A program made the translations under genes and the position numbers. From the NCBI RefSeq assembly GCF_020085105.1, contig NC_058058.1, positions 252,501 to 316,500 of the forward strand: DNA of 64,000 bases, in the 5' to 3' direction. Each line of letters starts with the position of its first letter. Position 1 is the first letter of the stretch. Origin of the DNA: Siniperca chuatsi (Eukaryota > Chordata > Actinopteri > Centrarchiformes > Sinipercidae). Under the pieces are notes generated by a model. That model saw only the letters and a list, made by a program, of their open reading frames with translations. It was not told the DNA's origin and did no database searches. This document shows positions 45,401 to 54,404 of this stretch, in pieces.

Positions 45401-46912
45401 CCATCTGTCCTTCTGCGTTCCTGTCCTGAAGACCAAACCTGCCCATCACACTCTCATCACCTCTGTTCCCTTCACCTACATGCCCATTGAAATCTGCACC
45501 AATCACCACTCTCTCACCTCTGGGGATGCTCTGCATCACTTCATCTAACTCACTCCAGAATTTCTCCTTCTCTTCTAACTCACATCCTACCTGTGGGGCA
45601 GAACCACTCACAACATTGAACATCACCCCTTCAGTTTCCAGCTTCAGACTCATCAACCTGTCTGATACTCTTTTCACCTCTAGAACATTCCTCACAAACT
45701 CCTCTTTCAGGATAACTCCTACTCCGTTTCTCTTCCTATCTGACCCATGGTAGAACAACTTGAACCCTGCTCCTAAGCTTCTAGCCTTGCTACCTTTCCA
45801 CCTGGTCTCCTGGACACACAGTATGTCCACCTTCCTTCTCTGCATCATGTCGATCAACTCTCTAGCCTTCCCTGTCATAGTCCCAACATTCAAAGTCCCT
45901 ACTGTCAGTCCTACAAGAAATATATTCATATATTGTATTGTAATTCATTCCCATGCACGCTGCTCAGAGTAATCGCAGTCCTCTTCTGCCAACAGCGCTG
46001 GGTCTCGTCTCTCCCTCTCCTCTTGCGCCGTGTGCAGCAGGTTTGAGCTTTCTCTCAGTCTTTCTCCGGGTCTCCGGGTTACAGGGATCCTACAGCTTGT
46101 ACATATGTAAATAGTTTGTTTGATCTTGTCCGTCCCTTTGTAGATTTTTAAAAACTTTTTTACTTCAAATATACAATGTCCTTGTAGTGACTTTGTGATT
46201 ATTTGGCTAAATATTTCCTCTCTCTTGCTGCAACTGACAACTGCGCCCCACCTTGCGGTGAGCGAAGAGCAACGTTCCTATCTTATCATGTGCAGGCAGC
46301 TTAAAGGTCTTTTCAGACGGGGAGTAACTGACGCACCTAGTAATTAATTTTCAATAAAAGGCGAACGGGCAGGTAGGGAGGCGCGGGCAGTCTGACAGGC
46401 GGGGCGACGAGCGGGCGCAATCCCGCGATACTGTCACAGGTGTATTCGTCTCACACACACCTGCTTCCAGAGTTGAGTTGTCTTGAACTTTTTCTACGCG
46501 CAGTGCAAATCAGTGGACGAGAGACTGATCCTTGCTGTTCCCTGAAATAACTTTCCTAAACAGCTATCGGGACATAACCAGGAGGAGCGTCGCCGCAAGA
46601 CTGGACGCATCCAGTAACGTTATGTGTAGTTTTAACTTAAGCTAGGCTATAAAGTTCCGACTATGCTAATTTAGCTTACTAGCTATCAACAGTAACAGTC
46701 TGTGATTGGCATCAGAGAAGAAACGGTTGCACCGACAGATATACAGTAGTGCACAGAAGCCGTTTCCATGGTTACCACGCACAGAGCACCTGCGAGCACC
46801 TGTAGACACCTACATGTGTCTATTCACATGAAAACCTTAACGCAAGTAAACTAAAATGATCTCGCGGTCAAACGCGCGCCAAGTTCGGTGTGAACACAAC
46901 TTAACACCTTTT
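42430..46912. mobile_element. inferred DNA element split by an RTE insertion
   Basis: The left end reads AAAAAGGTGTGTTCCCACCA (from 42,434) and the reverse complement of the right end reads AAAAGGTGTTAAGTTGTGTT followed by CACACCGAACTTGG (ending about 46,912). These are imperfect inverted termini. The interior apart from the RTE LINE has no protein. The pairing of the two ends is an inference. Confidence 0.35.
43199..45915 (-). mobile_element. RTE-clade LINE, nearly complete, flanked by 12-bp target duplication
   Basis: Read on the minus strand, the apurinic-type endonuclease comes first (VGTLNVGTMTGKARELIDMM, ILCVQETRWKGSKARS, VIGADFNGHVGEGN), then a basic linker, RT blocks (FVDLEKAYDRE, LHQGSALSPFLFALVMDGL, MMFADDIVICSES) and the C-terminus (RLRWFGRVQSRDCEYIGRRM). 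The frame breaks near 45,270, 44,565 and 44,110, with further shifts inside the RT start. AGAAATATATTC occurs directly at both ends (43,187-43,198 and 45,916-45,927), marking the insertion, and the 3' end is a short GAA repeat, as in RTE elements. It lies in the same orientation as gene C and inside its intron. Confidence 0.88.
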
Positions 46913-47039
46913 CGCAACAGGAGTTGGTGCTAGAACGGAGATTCGCTCAGCGTCCTCATTTAACTTTTATTTAACTTGACTCTGAGCTTTTTTGCCAGAA
47001 AGTCCCCTTAAAGGACAGGGACTACTTCGCGTCTTTAGG

Positions 47040-47600
47040 TAATTACACATCTCGGCGTAGTCGTGGCCTCAGACCTGAACTTCAACAGCCACATGGAGAA
47101 TATATCCAGGAGTAAAGGACTAACGTCTCGGCGGGATTTGGAAAAACTTGCATTGATCTCCAGTCGACTCGGCTGTAACGGGGTCTTTACTGGTCTTTCT
47201 AACAAATCGCTCACAGCTGCAGCTGATCCAGAGCGCCGCTGCTCGCGTCCTCACTGAGACCACGAAAGCGGATCACATCAGTCCAGTTCTGAGGTCTTTA
47301 CACCGGCTTCCTGTCTGTCAAAGAACTGATTTCAAAACACTGCAGTTGGTTTATAAAGCACTGGATGGTTCAGGGCCAGAGTACACTTCTGATCTCCTGC
47401 TTCGCTATGAACCATCCAGACCTCTCAGGTGGTCTGGGATCAGGTCTGGGATCAGGTCTGCTTTCTGTCCCCAGAGTCAGAACTAAACCTGGAGAAGCAG
47501 CGTTCAGGTTTTGTGCTCCACATGTCTGGAACAAACTGAAAACTGCTGAGACTCTTTAAATCAGGGCTTTTCTGTTTGCTGCTAACTGTTACGCTCCTGT
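47040..47600 (+). mobile_element. L2-like LINE 3' fragment
   Basis: Frames give LGVVVASDLNFNSHMENISR, then LTAAADPERRCSRPH in place of the usual QNAAARVL region, PVLRSLHRLPVCQRTDFKTL-like sequence, and VPRVRTKPGEAAFRFCAPHV. A direct GGTCTGGGATCA duplication is at about 47,432. A dead fragment in gene C intron 1. Confidence 0.65.
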
Positions 47601-47875
47601 TTTTATTTGCTATTTAACTCTTTTTAAGTGCATTTAAATGTCTTGTTATGTTGCTTTTAGTTAAAGCACGTTGAATCGCCATGTTGCTGAACTGCCGCCA
47701 AAACGGGTGGAGTGATGTTGGGGGGGGTGTCCTTCTCTGTTGTTCTGTTGTTCGGCGCCGTTACGTTACCGTAAAGCTGAGAATACGGCCGCCCTCCCGC
47801 TGCGCTGGCGGCGGGTGTGACGTCAGTATAAACAGCGCGAGAGCAGCGAGAGAAGAAGAAGTGAAGCGGACAGAC

Positions 47876-48068
47876 CTGCTCTGTGCAGCCGAAGCTGAGG
47901 CTGGAAAACAGCGGCCAGCAGCTCCCGCTGTCGCTCGTTCTCCTCTTTTGAACGACGAAGCTCCTCCTCGTACTCTGCTATCGTCCTTTCAAACAGCCCA
48001 AATATCTCCTCAGCAGCCGCAGTTAGTCGCTGCTTCACCAGCGCTCTCAGCATCTGGACTTTACACAT
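47876..48068 (-). CDS. FiNZ-type first exon of zinc-finger gene C
   Basis: ATG at 48,068 (AAAATGTGT context) encodes MCKVQMLRALVK followed by QRLTAAAEEIFGLFERTI and EEELRRSKEENERQRELL, the conserved helical N-terminal domain of teleost FiNZ zinc-finger proteins, thought to be a protein-interaction module comparable in position to KRAB. It ends at GAGCAG|GTCTGT after 64 codons plus one base. The phase matches the acceptor at 39,888, and no other acceptor on this strand in between fits. The intervening 7,987-bp intron holds an RTE LINE, an L2 fragment and DNA-element sequence. GTG codons upstream are not starts. Confidence 0.82.
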
Positions 48069-48269
48069 TTTCACACAATGACGCCAACTTTTCCTCCACA
48101 AACTCCGTCAGAAACGCTGTTTGCTCTCCGTCAAACAGCCGCTCTGACCGGCGCTGCTGCAGTTAGCATGCTAGCTGCTAGCTTCTTCTTCTTCTGTGTA
48201 ATTCGCGGTAGCCTTCAGGTGCAGTACAGCCACCTACTGGCCGGAGTTTGTCTCTTTTCCTTTTCAGCC

Positions 48270-49059
48270 GTTTAATCACTTAATTTGTTCTCAGAAAAAC
48301 AGCCATTAGTCTCAAAACTGGTGACAAAATCAAGATTTATAAACGTGTTTGATGATCTGTGAAGTACTTTTCGTGTGTAAACCTATTTGAACAAATGCTA
48401 ATGCTAGCCCGGGCGCAGATCCTGGGCCTGCCAGGCTATAAACTGAGCCGGACCTCAGCTGTGCGATCAGAGTCAGAAACACTTCATTGATCCCCGAGGG
48501 GAAACTCTTTCCTTACAGCTGCTCAGATATATGTATATCTGATTGATTGTTTTTCTGCATTCAAAAGTTTACTTCAGTAAAAAAGCAGGACTTTTGCTTG
48601 TAATGGAGTATTTTCACATTGTTGTATTATAGAACTTTATTTGATGTTTGATACAAATTCTTGAAGGAACAATAACCGTTCATTCCTATCAATCAATAAC
48701 AAAACAACAACAACAGAGAGGCCACAAACATAAGCCAAAATAAATCAATAGATAAATAAGTACATTTATAAATAGAGAATAAATCAAGTTAATATTTGCA
48801 GCAAAATGCTTTACATATTATCTGAAGTAGTTTCACGTGAGTAAATGATCTGAGAACTTCTTCTTCTGCTGTCTTAAAGTGAACTTTGGTAACCTGAGTG
48901 TGACGTCAGCGTCATGTGACTCCGAAACCAGACTAAGAGGATTATTGGCTCCTCTTCAGTCTCTGATTTACTCTGTTTCCTGCTTCAGCTGCTGTTTTTA
49001 TTCACACAGAAGAAGAAGAAGAAGAGAGAGAGCGGTAGAGCGAGCCTGTGGCTGAGCAG

Positions 49060-49060
<1 letters not shown>
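48270..49060. other. intergenic between gene C and the small secreted-peptide gene
   Basis: Divergent promoter space. A short dispersed repeat (TTCATTGATCCCCGAGGGGA) is at about 48,485. TTTATTCACACAG|AAG at 48,989-49,008 could be an acceptor for a 5' UTR exon. No coding exon recognised. Confidence 0.35.
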
Positions 49061-49107
<47 letters not shown>

Positions 49108-49108
49108 C
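49061..49108. repeat. (TGAT)n microsatellite next to a start codon
   Basis: Twelve TGAT/ATTG repeats end two bases before the ATG at 49,111, so they lie in the 5' UTR or proximal promoter of the secreted-peptide gene. Confidence 0.95.
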
Positions 49109-49110
49109 AG

Positions 49111-51701
49111 ATGAAGCTGAACGTGTGTGCGGTGTTTCTGCTGCTGCTCTGCTGCATCTGTCTGCAGAGAGTCGACTGCAGTCTGCCCAACGTCACGCCT
49201 GGAACACCTCCGCTGCAGGTAGGACAGATGCATGCTGGGAATGTGATCTGAAGCTGATCAATAATATAAACTACACACACACACACAGTGTTCTGTTGAC
49301 AGTCACGCTGAGACCGTCAGCAGCGTTGCGTTCCCCGACCAGCTGACTCTTCTTCATAGTCATTACAATAATAATAAATCCGTTTCATTCAGCAGCTCCG
49401 TCTCCCAGAAATTACTTTTCTATATTCATGAATTGTTTTGTCAATAAAGTTGTGGTGTCAAACGGGATCGCCGCCTGGACGCTCAGAGGAACAGTTCTGA
49501 CTGGCTGAAGCGACACATTTATCTCGCAGGTCCGAGGTCGTTGGTCGGGACCAGAGTCCGCATCCCGAGTCTGTCTGAGGTTCAGACAACAGAAACACTT
49601 TGTCAGTGAAAGACGTTTCAGTCCCTGCAGACTGTTTCTGTATGAAACCAGACCAGGTCTTTGTCTAACCTGAACTCAGAGCTGCGAGAACCAGAACAGA
49701 ACCAGAACAGAACCAGAACAGAACCAGAACTAGAACAGAACCAGAACACAGTTTCCTGATGCTGAAGCCACCAGCTGATGTTTTGTAAAATCAGATGTTT
49801 AAGTTGTCAATAAGTTGTCAGTGAACACTTTACTGAAACGTTCAGGGGACGGGGGGACGCCACGGGGGGGACGCCACGGGGGGGACGCCACGGGGGCGCC
49901 ACGAGGGAGCGCCACGGGGGCGCCACGGGGGCGCCACGGGGGGGGGACACCTCGGGGACGCCAGGGGGCGCCACGGGGACGCCACGGGGGGGACGCCTCG
50001 GGGGGACGCCACGGGGACACCTCGGGGGGACGCCTCAGGGGGACGCCACGGGGGGACGGGGCTGTGGTGGATTTACAGTTGTTTATGGAAATGAATTGAT
50101 GTCTATCACAGAAGCTGAACCAGGTGAGTGCTGCACCTGTAACATCAGCAGCGTGGTTGAAGGTGATGTGAAGGAGGATGAGGATGGTGAGGAAGAGTCA
50201 GAGGACAGGAACAGCTGCTCGTGACTTCAGGTGTCATTATTGAAACGTTCTTTGTGTCTGTCAGGTTGCAGTGAAGTCAAACATCGTCACGTCTCCGAAG
50301 AGGAACGGACTCAGTCGACTTCCTGGACTCTGCAGACGCCTGAAGAGACGCAGAGTCACCATCATGGTAAAAACTCACGTCTCCACTCAGCTCGCTAAAT
50401 AAGCCGCAGGTTGAATTAAAGGGTCGGTTTGGATCCGAACTAACGAGTTAAAACACCAAAGTCACACAATAACACAAACAAATGAACGATCGAGGCAGCG
50501 GTGGACCGGCAGCTCGTGTTCTGCGAGGTAAAATGTTTGTGGGGCCCAGTTCTGAAGAACCCAGCTGTGTCCAGCTGCTGCTGCAGTTCTTGTTCAGGAG
50601 GAGACAGAAGAACGTCATCGGCGTAAAACTTCACCTCTCGATCGAGGAGGGAGCGGCCAGCAGCAGCACACTGATCCAGCTGTACAGTTCATTTATTTAC
50701 ACATTAAATACAGTCTTCAGTTGCAGCTCTGACGAACACCTCTTCTCTGGTGAAGGATTCAGTTTGTCTCCAGTTTTTACAGAACATCTATTTTCCAAAC
50801 ACACTGATTTAACCAGATCACACATTTTGCCCCCTAAACCACAACACAGAAGTCTGTAATAGAGCTCTTCGTGCCAAACAGAGTCGAAAGCTTTCTTGAA
50901 GTCAATAAAATTAGATTTTTACTCAGGATGGAGTCTTCAAGGAAATCTAGTTTTCTTTTATTCAGAATACGACAGAACAGTTTACCTGCTGACACAGACG
51001 CCTCGGAGGTTACAGGCCCTGATTGGTCCCTTTGCACCAGATGTGGGAAAACATTTATAAGGTGCCTCATGAAATATATTGATACCATCAATGGCCTTTT
51101 TTACACCATCTCTGGTAGGGACATATTGATTTTGGTTATTTCCTGATATACGTCATTGATCAGATCAGGTTGCTCTGTGTCTCCATCTCTCAGTGTAACC
51201 TGGAGAAGTTCTGCTGGCGGGGGCGGAGTCAGAAGATTCAGTCTGGCCAGGTGTGTCGCTGTCCGCGGGGATCCAGGTGTTCGCATTTCTTCGTCCACAG
51301 TCTCTGAAACGTCACCTTTAAATTACAAACCTTCGACTTTCTGGGACCAAACTTTGTTTCTCTAATCCTGAATTTTATTTCACGTGTTTCTATTGAAGAC
51401 AAACGTCAAAGTGTCCAGATGAAGCTGCTCCTCTTGATGGCGAAGGGGGACAAAAGGGGGCAATATTGAAGAAATAAAACCTTTTGCTCAGACAAACTGA
51501 ACTGCATTCATGTATCTAACATGTACTCAGCTACCGAGCTACGCTTTGATGCAACCTCCCAACCGTTCTCTTGTATCACAACGTGCTTTTTACTGGTCGC
51601 TTATGTTGTGGCAACACCGTCAACACACAGAGTAACTTCCACTCACATCATGCACGGCCTGGAAGTATAGCGAACGCTCATTTTTACCAAGACAAGAATA
51701 T

Positions 51702-51744
<43 letters not shown>

Positions 51745-52072
51745 TAAATAATCAAGCTGAGGGCAGACCGGGGGCGAGGTTGTAACGCTGCAGCTCGTCC
51801 CAGCCATGGTGCTGATTTTATCTGATAATAAAACAAATCAGAGCACTATGAAAGTCTAGATAAATAAAAGTAATAATAAATGTATGTTATTGTTTATATA
51901 CATCTAGATTATTTACATTCGACAGCTGATTAGAAAAGAACCAGTAACTTTAGAATTCAAACTTCTGATCGTAACGCGCAGCTGCGGACACGCTGATGAC
52001 GTTTTCTCTGACCGTTTCCGTTTCCAACAGAACACCAACGAGGCTGCGCACGCTGGCACCGGAAACAGGTAG
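49111..52072 (+). CDS. putative small secreted peptide precursor, 83 residues, three exons
   Basis: Three exons, all phase 0: 49,111-49,218, 50,265-50,366 and 52,031-52,072. Junctions are CTGCAG|GTAGGA, GTCTGTCAG|GTTGCA, ATCATG|GTAAAA and TTCCAACAG|AACACC. The start MKLNVCAVFLLLLCCICLQR is a clear signal peptide, with cleavage likely after VDC. The mature part (SLPNVTPGTPPLQVAVKSN onward) has one N-V-T glycosylation site, basic clusters SPKR, CRRLKRRR, and a short tail NTNEAAHAGTGNR. The arrangement of signal peptide, dibasic sites and short length resembles a peptide hormone precursor. I do not recognise the family. An equally spaced alternative reading in introns was not found. The introns contain a GC-rich minisatellite and a LINE fragment. 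Confidence 0.6.
49685..49750. repeat. (CCAGAACAGAA)n minisatellite
   Basis: About six imperfect copies of AACCAGAACAG in intron 1 of the secreted-peptide gene. Confidence 0.85.
49845..50060. repeat. GC-rich GGGGGACGCCACG minisatellite
   Basis: Units of 12-18 bp on the theme GGGGGACGCCACGGGG with many G runs of 5-7, in intron 1 of the secreted-peptide gene. The G tracts are dense enough to form G-quadruplexes on the plus strand. Apparent ORFs are repeat artefacts. Confidence 0.9.
50440..51150 (-). mobile_element. L2/Maui-like LINE RT fragment
   Basis: The minus strand carries SAGKLFCRILNKRKLDFLED and SILSKNL, then a deletion into SRKLSTLFGTKSSITDF, and further KFYADDVLLSPPEQELQQQL with the YADD catalytic motif. 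It is the same family as 1-1495 but with more deletion. It lies in intron 2 of the secreted-peptide gene. Confidence 0.75.
51704..51752. repeat. (TA)n(AATA)n microsatellite
   Basis: TATATA run of about 14 repeats passing into AAATAAATAAAT. Confidence 0.95.
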
Positions 52073-52289
52073 AGGGCAGGAAGTGACGCATTTGACCTTC
52101 AAAATAAAGGTCATTTAATCACGTTTGAAGTCATATGACAAACACCAAATGATAAGCTCTAGCAATATATTTTACACGTATGTTGTTTTATTGATATGAT
52201 TAAAGTTAATAACTAAATGTATATTATATTGCCTGAGTTCTTGGTGTTTTGTCGTCAAAAACATGTTTATTAAGTATGTGGTGGTGATG

Positions 52290-52461
52290 CTTTTATTCTG
52301 AAATCCTGTACCGGAAGTGCTACCTGTGGTACGTGACGCTAACCTGTCGGTCTCAGGCCGCGACAGATCCGGTAACAGTCGGTGGATTAAGTCGGTAGAT
52401 TTAACGGTCAGTTTGTTATAAACTGTTTTCTCCTCTTCTCTGTTCCGGCGTTGACTTTAAA
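52290..52461 (+). promoter_or_regulatory. JTB promoter region
   Basis: Holds CCGGAAGTG at 52,311 (ETS-type), GTACGTGACGCT (CRE-like) just downstream and no TATA, as expected for a housekeeping promoter. It leads into the exon that ends TTTACG|GTGAGT at 52,486. Start of transcription is inferred. Confidence 0.5.
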
Positions 52462-54281
52462 ATGGCGGCTGTTTCAGCGGTTTACGGTGAGTGTTCAGAC
52501 CTGGAGCTAAGCTAGCTAGCTAGCTAGCGTCTGTAGACAAATACAATGTTAGCAGGCTAACGTTAGCATTAGCTGGCAAACAGCTGGACTGTTTTCTCAG
52601 CGAGACACAACACACCGGTAATTATAGTGTTATAGTTAATATTTCCCATTAAATCGTTAATCACGCATGAATTATTCTGTGTGTCGTCTTTCAGTTTGCT
52701 ATTAGCTTGTTAGCTAACCTGCTAGCGCCAGATATCTTTGATAGAAACAAGCAGCAGAGATTCAAATAACAAAGAAACTTTAATAAACAAACACACAACG
52801 GTTATTTTACGGGCCCGTTATTTACGAATCATTTTCAAGAGGTTTCTTGGACAGATTAGAGACTTATTAATTAATATAATTAACACAATGTGAAGTTAGT
52901 CAACACAAAAACACAGTTTAACATGAAGATACGAAGTTTCCAGTAGGGCTGCAACTAACGATTATTTCCATTGATTGGTCTGTCGATTATTTCCATTGAT
53001 TGGTCTGCAGGCCTGGATTAAGTCAGTTTTAGGGCAAGGCCACTTTGGCCTTTGATAAATACCATCCGGCCAAAACCTGTGGTGCAATAACAATAAGTGA
53101 TAATTACATTGATACGATCGATTAGGAGTCAGTCCATTGAAACATCACTGAGGTTATTTAAACTGCACACTGAACGTTTGACTTTTTCAAATGTTAAGTT
53201 CATTACATTGTTATATTTTAATGCTAAAGTAAAGTCTATAAATAGGCTAAGGGTGATCTAAATGCACCTGAACAAGTTTCAACAGCAGCGACTCTCCACC
53301 AGCCTCCGTTAGTCCGCCGCGCTGTTTTAGTGGGAGGAGACCGAGGGAAGGAGATGCGAACCGGTCCACAAATGAAGATTTGTCCCCAGATACGCGCTGG
53401 TTGGTGGATCAGAAACACGCCGAATTAAACGCTGTTGATCCACCGTCTCGTGTGTGTGTGAGACGGTATTTGAGGAGTTTTTCGGCCGTTACCAGAGTAA
53501 CTACCAGGTTTGGTGTTGACTGCGGAGTTCGTTTTGTCTATTTCTACGATTTCAACACGGACTTGTTGTTCACAGTGTAGCGTTAGCATTAGCAGGGAAA
53601 CAGCATCTGCCTGCTGAAAAAGTAGCAGCTCGTCAGATCTCACAAGTTATAAACTCTGTCAGTTCGCTGTTAGCAACGTGCTAGTACACTGTACAGCTGT
53701 TAGCTAATGTTAGCTGTTCGTGTTTACGTTAACGCAGCTGTCTCGTGCTACTGTTGATGTCCAGCGTGATGACGGAGACGCTGCGTCGCAAGTAGTTTTA
53801 AATTCAGAAATCCGCAACTTTCTTTCAAGGGCACGCGTTATTTCCCCCACCGGCTTCCCGCCAAGTCCCGCCCCTACTCTGCCTCTGATTGGCTAACCTT
53901 AACCAACCTAACCAAGGAAGCAATAAGTACTAGCCAATCAGAGGGAGTGCGGGCGGAAATAAAAATAAGCTAAGGGCACGTGTGGCCGTACGGCGTCCAC
54001 GGTATAATTCCTGGCTGGAGTCTGTCGATTATTTTCACGATTGATTGTTTGGTCTATACAGTGTCAGAAAATAGTGAACGATGGCGATCTCGTGTCCCCG
54101 AGCCCATCGGTTAATGATAACCGATGTCGCTGATCAATTTTCTGTCGGATGACTAATCGATCAGTCGACTAAACGTTTCAGCTCCAGTTTCCTGTTGTTT
54201 TATAGAAATGTGTCAGACTGATTGATCTGTTTTCTCTTTCCGGTTTCAGCAGCCGGGAGCCCTGAGACAGGAAACCAGTAA
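52462..54281 (+). other. upstream ORF in the JTB 5' UTR, 18 codons, spliced
   Basis: ATG at 52,462 (AAAATGGCG, a strong context) begins MAAVSAVY and reaches the donor at 52,486. The acceptor GGTTTCAGCAG at 54,249/54,252 is a tandem NAGNAG site. Spliced, the frame continues AGSPETGNQ and stops at 54,279-54,281, 123 bases before the JTB start. Either acceptor keeps the frame. It could repress JTB translation. The link of this exon to JTB is inferred from spacing. Confidence 0.45.
52944..54190. mobile_element. hAT-type MITE containing a second element
   Basis: The left end is AGGGCTGCAACTAACGATTA at 52,946. The continuation TGTCGATTATTTTCACGATT appears only at 54,022, and the right end reads GACTAAACGTTTCAGCTCCA. 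Between lies a 1-kb insert (53,006-54,012) that begins CAGGCCTGGATTAAG and ends TAATTCCTGGCTGG, imperfect inverted termini. Part of the insert recurs in gene B intron 1 (about 24,020). Both are in the JTB 5' intron. Confidence 0.6.
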
Positions 54282-54404
54282 GAGACAGTAACCGGGTCCA
54301 GAACCAGTCAGTAACCGGGTCCAGAGCCGGTCAGTAACCGGGTCCAGAGCCGGTCTCAGGGTGTCAGCGTGGCTGTGGTGTCGTCCTGGTGGAGGAGCAG
54401 GCTG

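Noticed and set aside
43492..45972. Plus-strand frames opposite the RTE LINE
   Set aside because: Shadows of the minus-strand LINE coding sequence, without motifs of their own.
47681..48166. 161-codon plus-strand frame
   Set aside because: It is antisense to the FiNZ exon and its leader and has no family motif.
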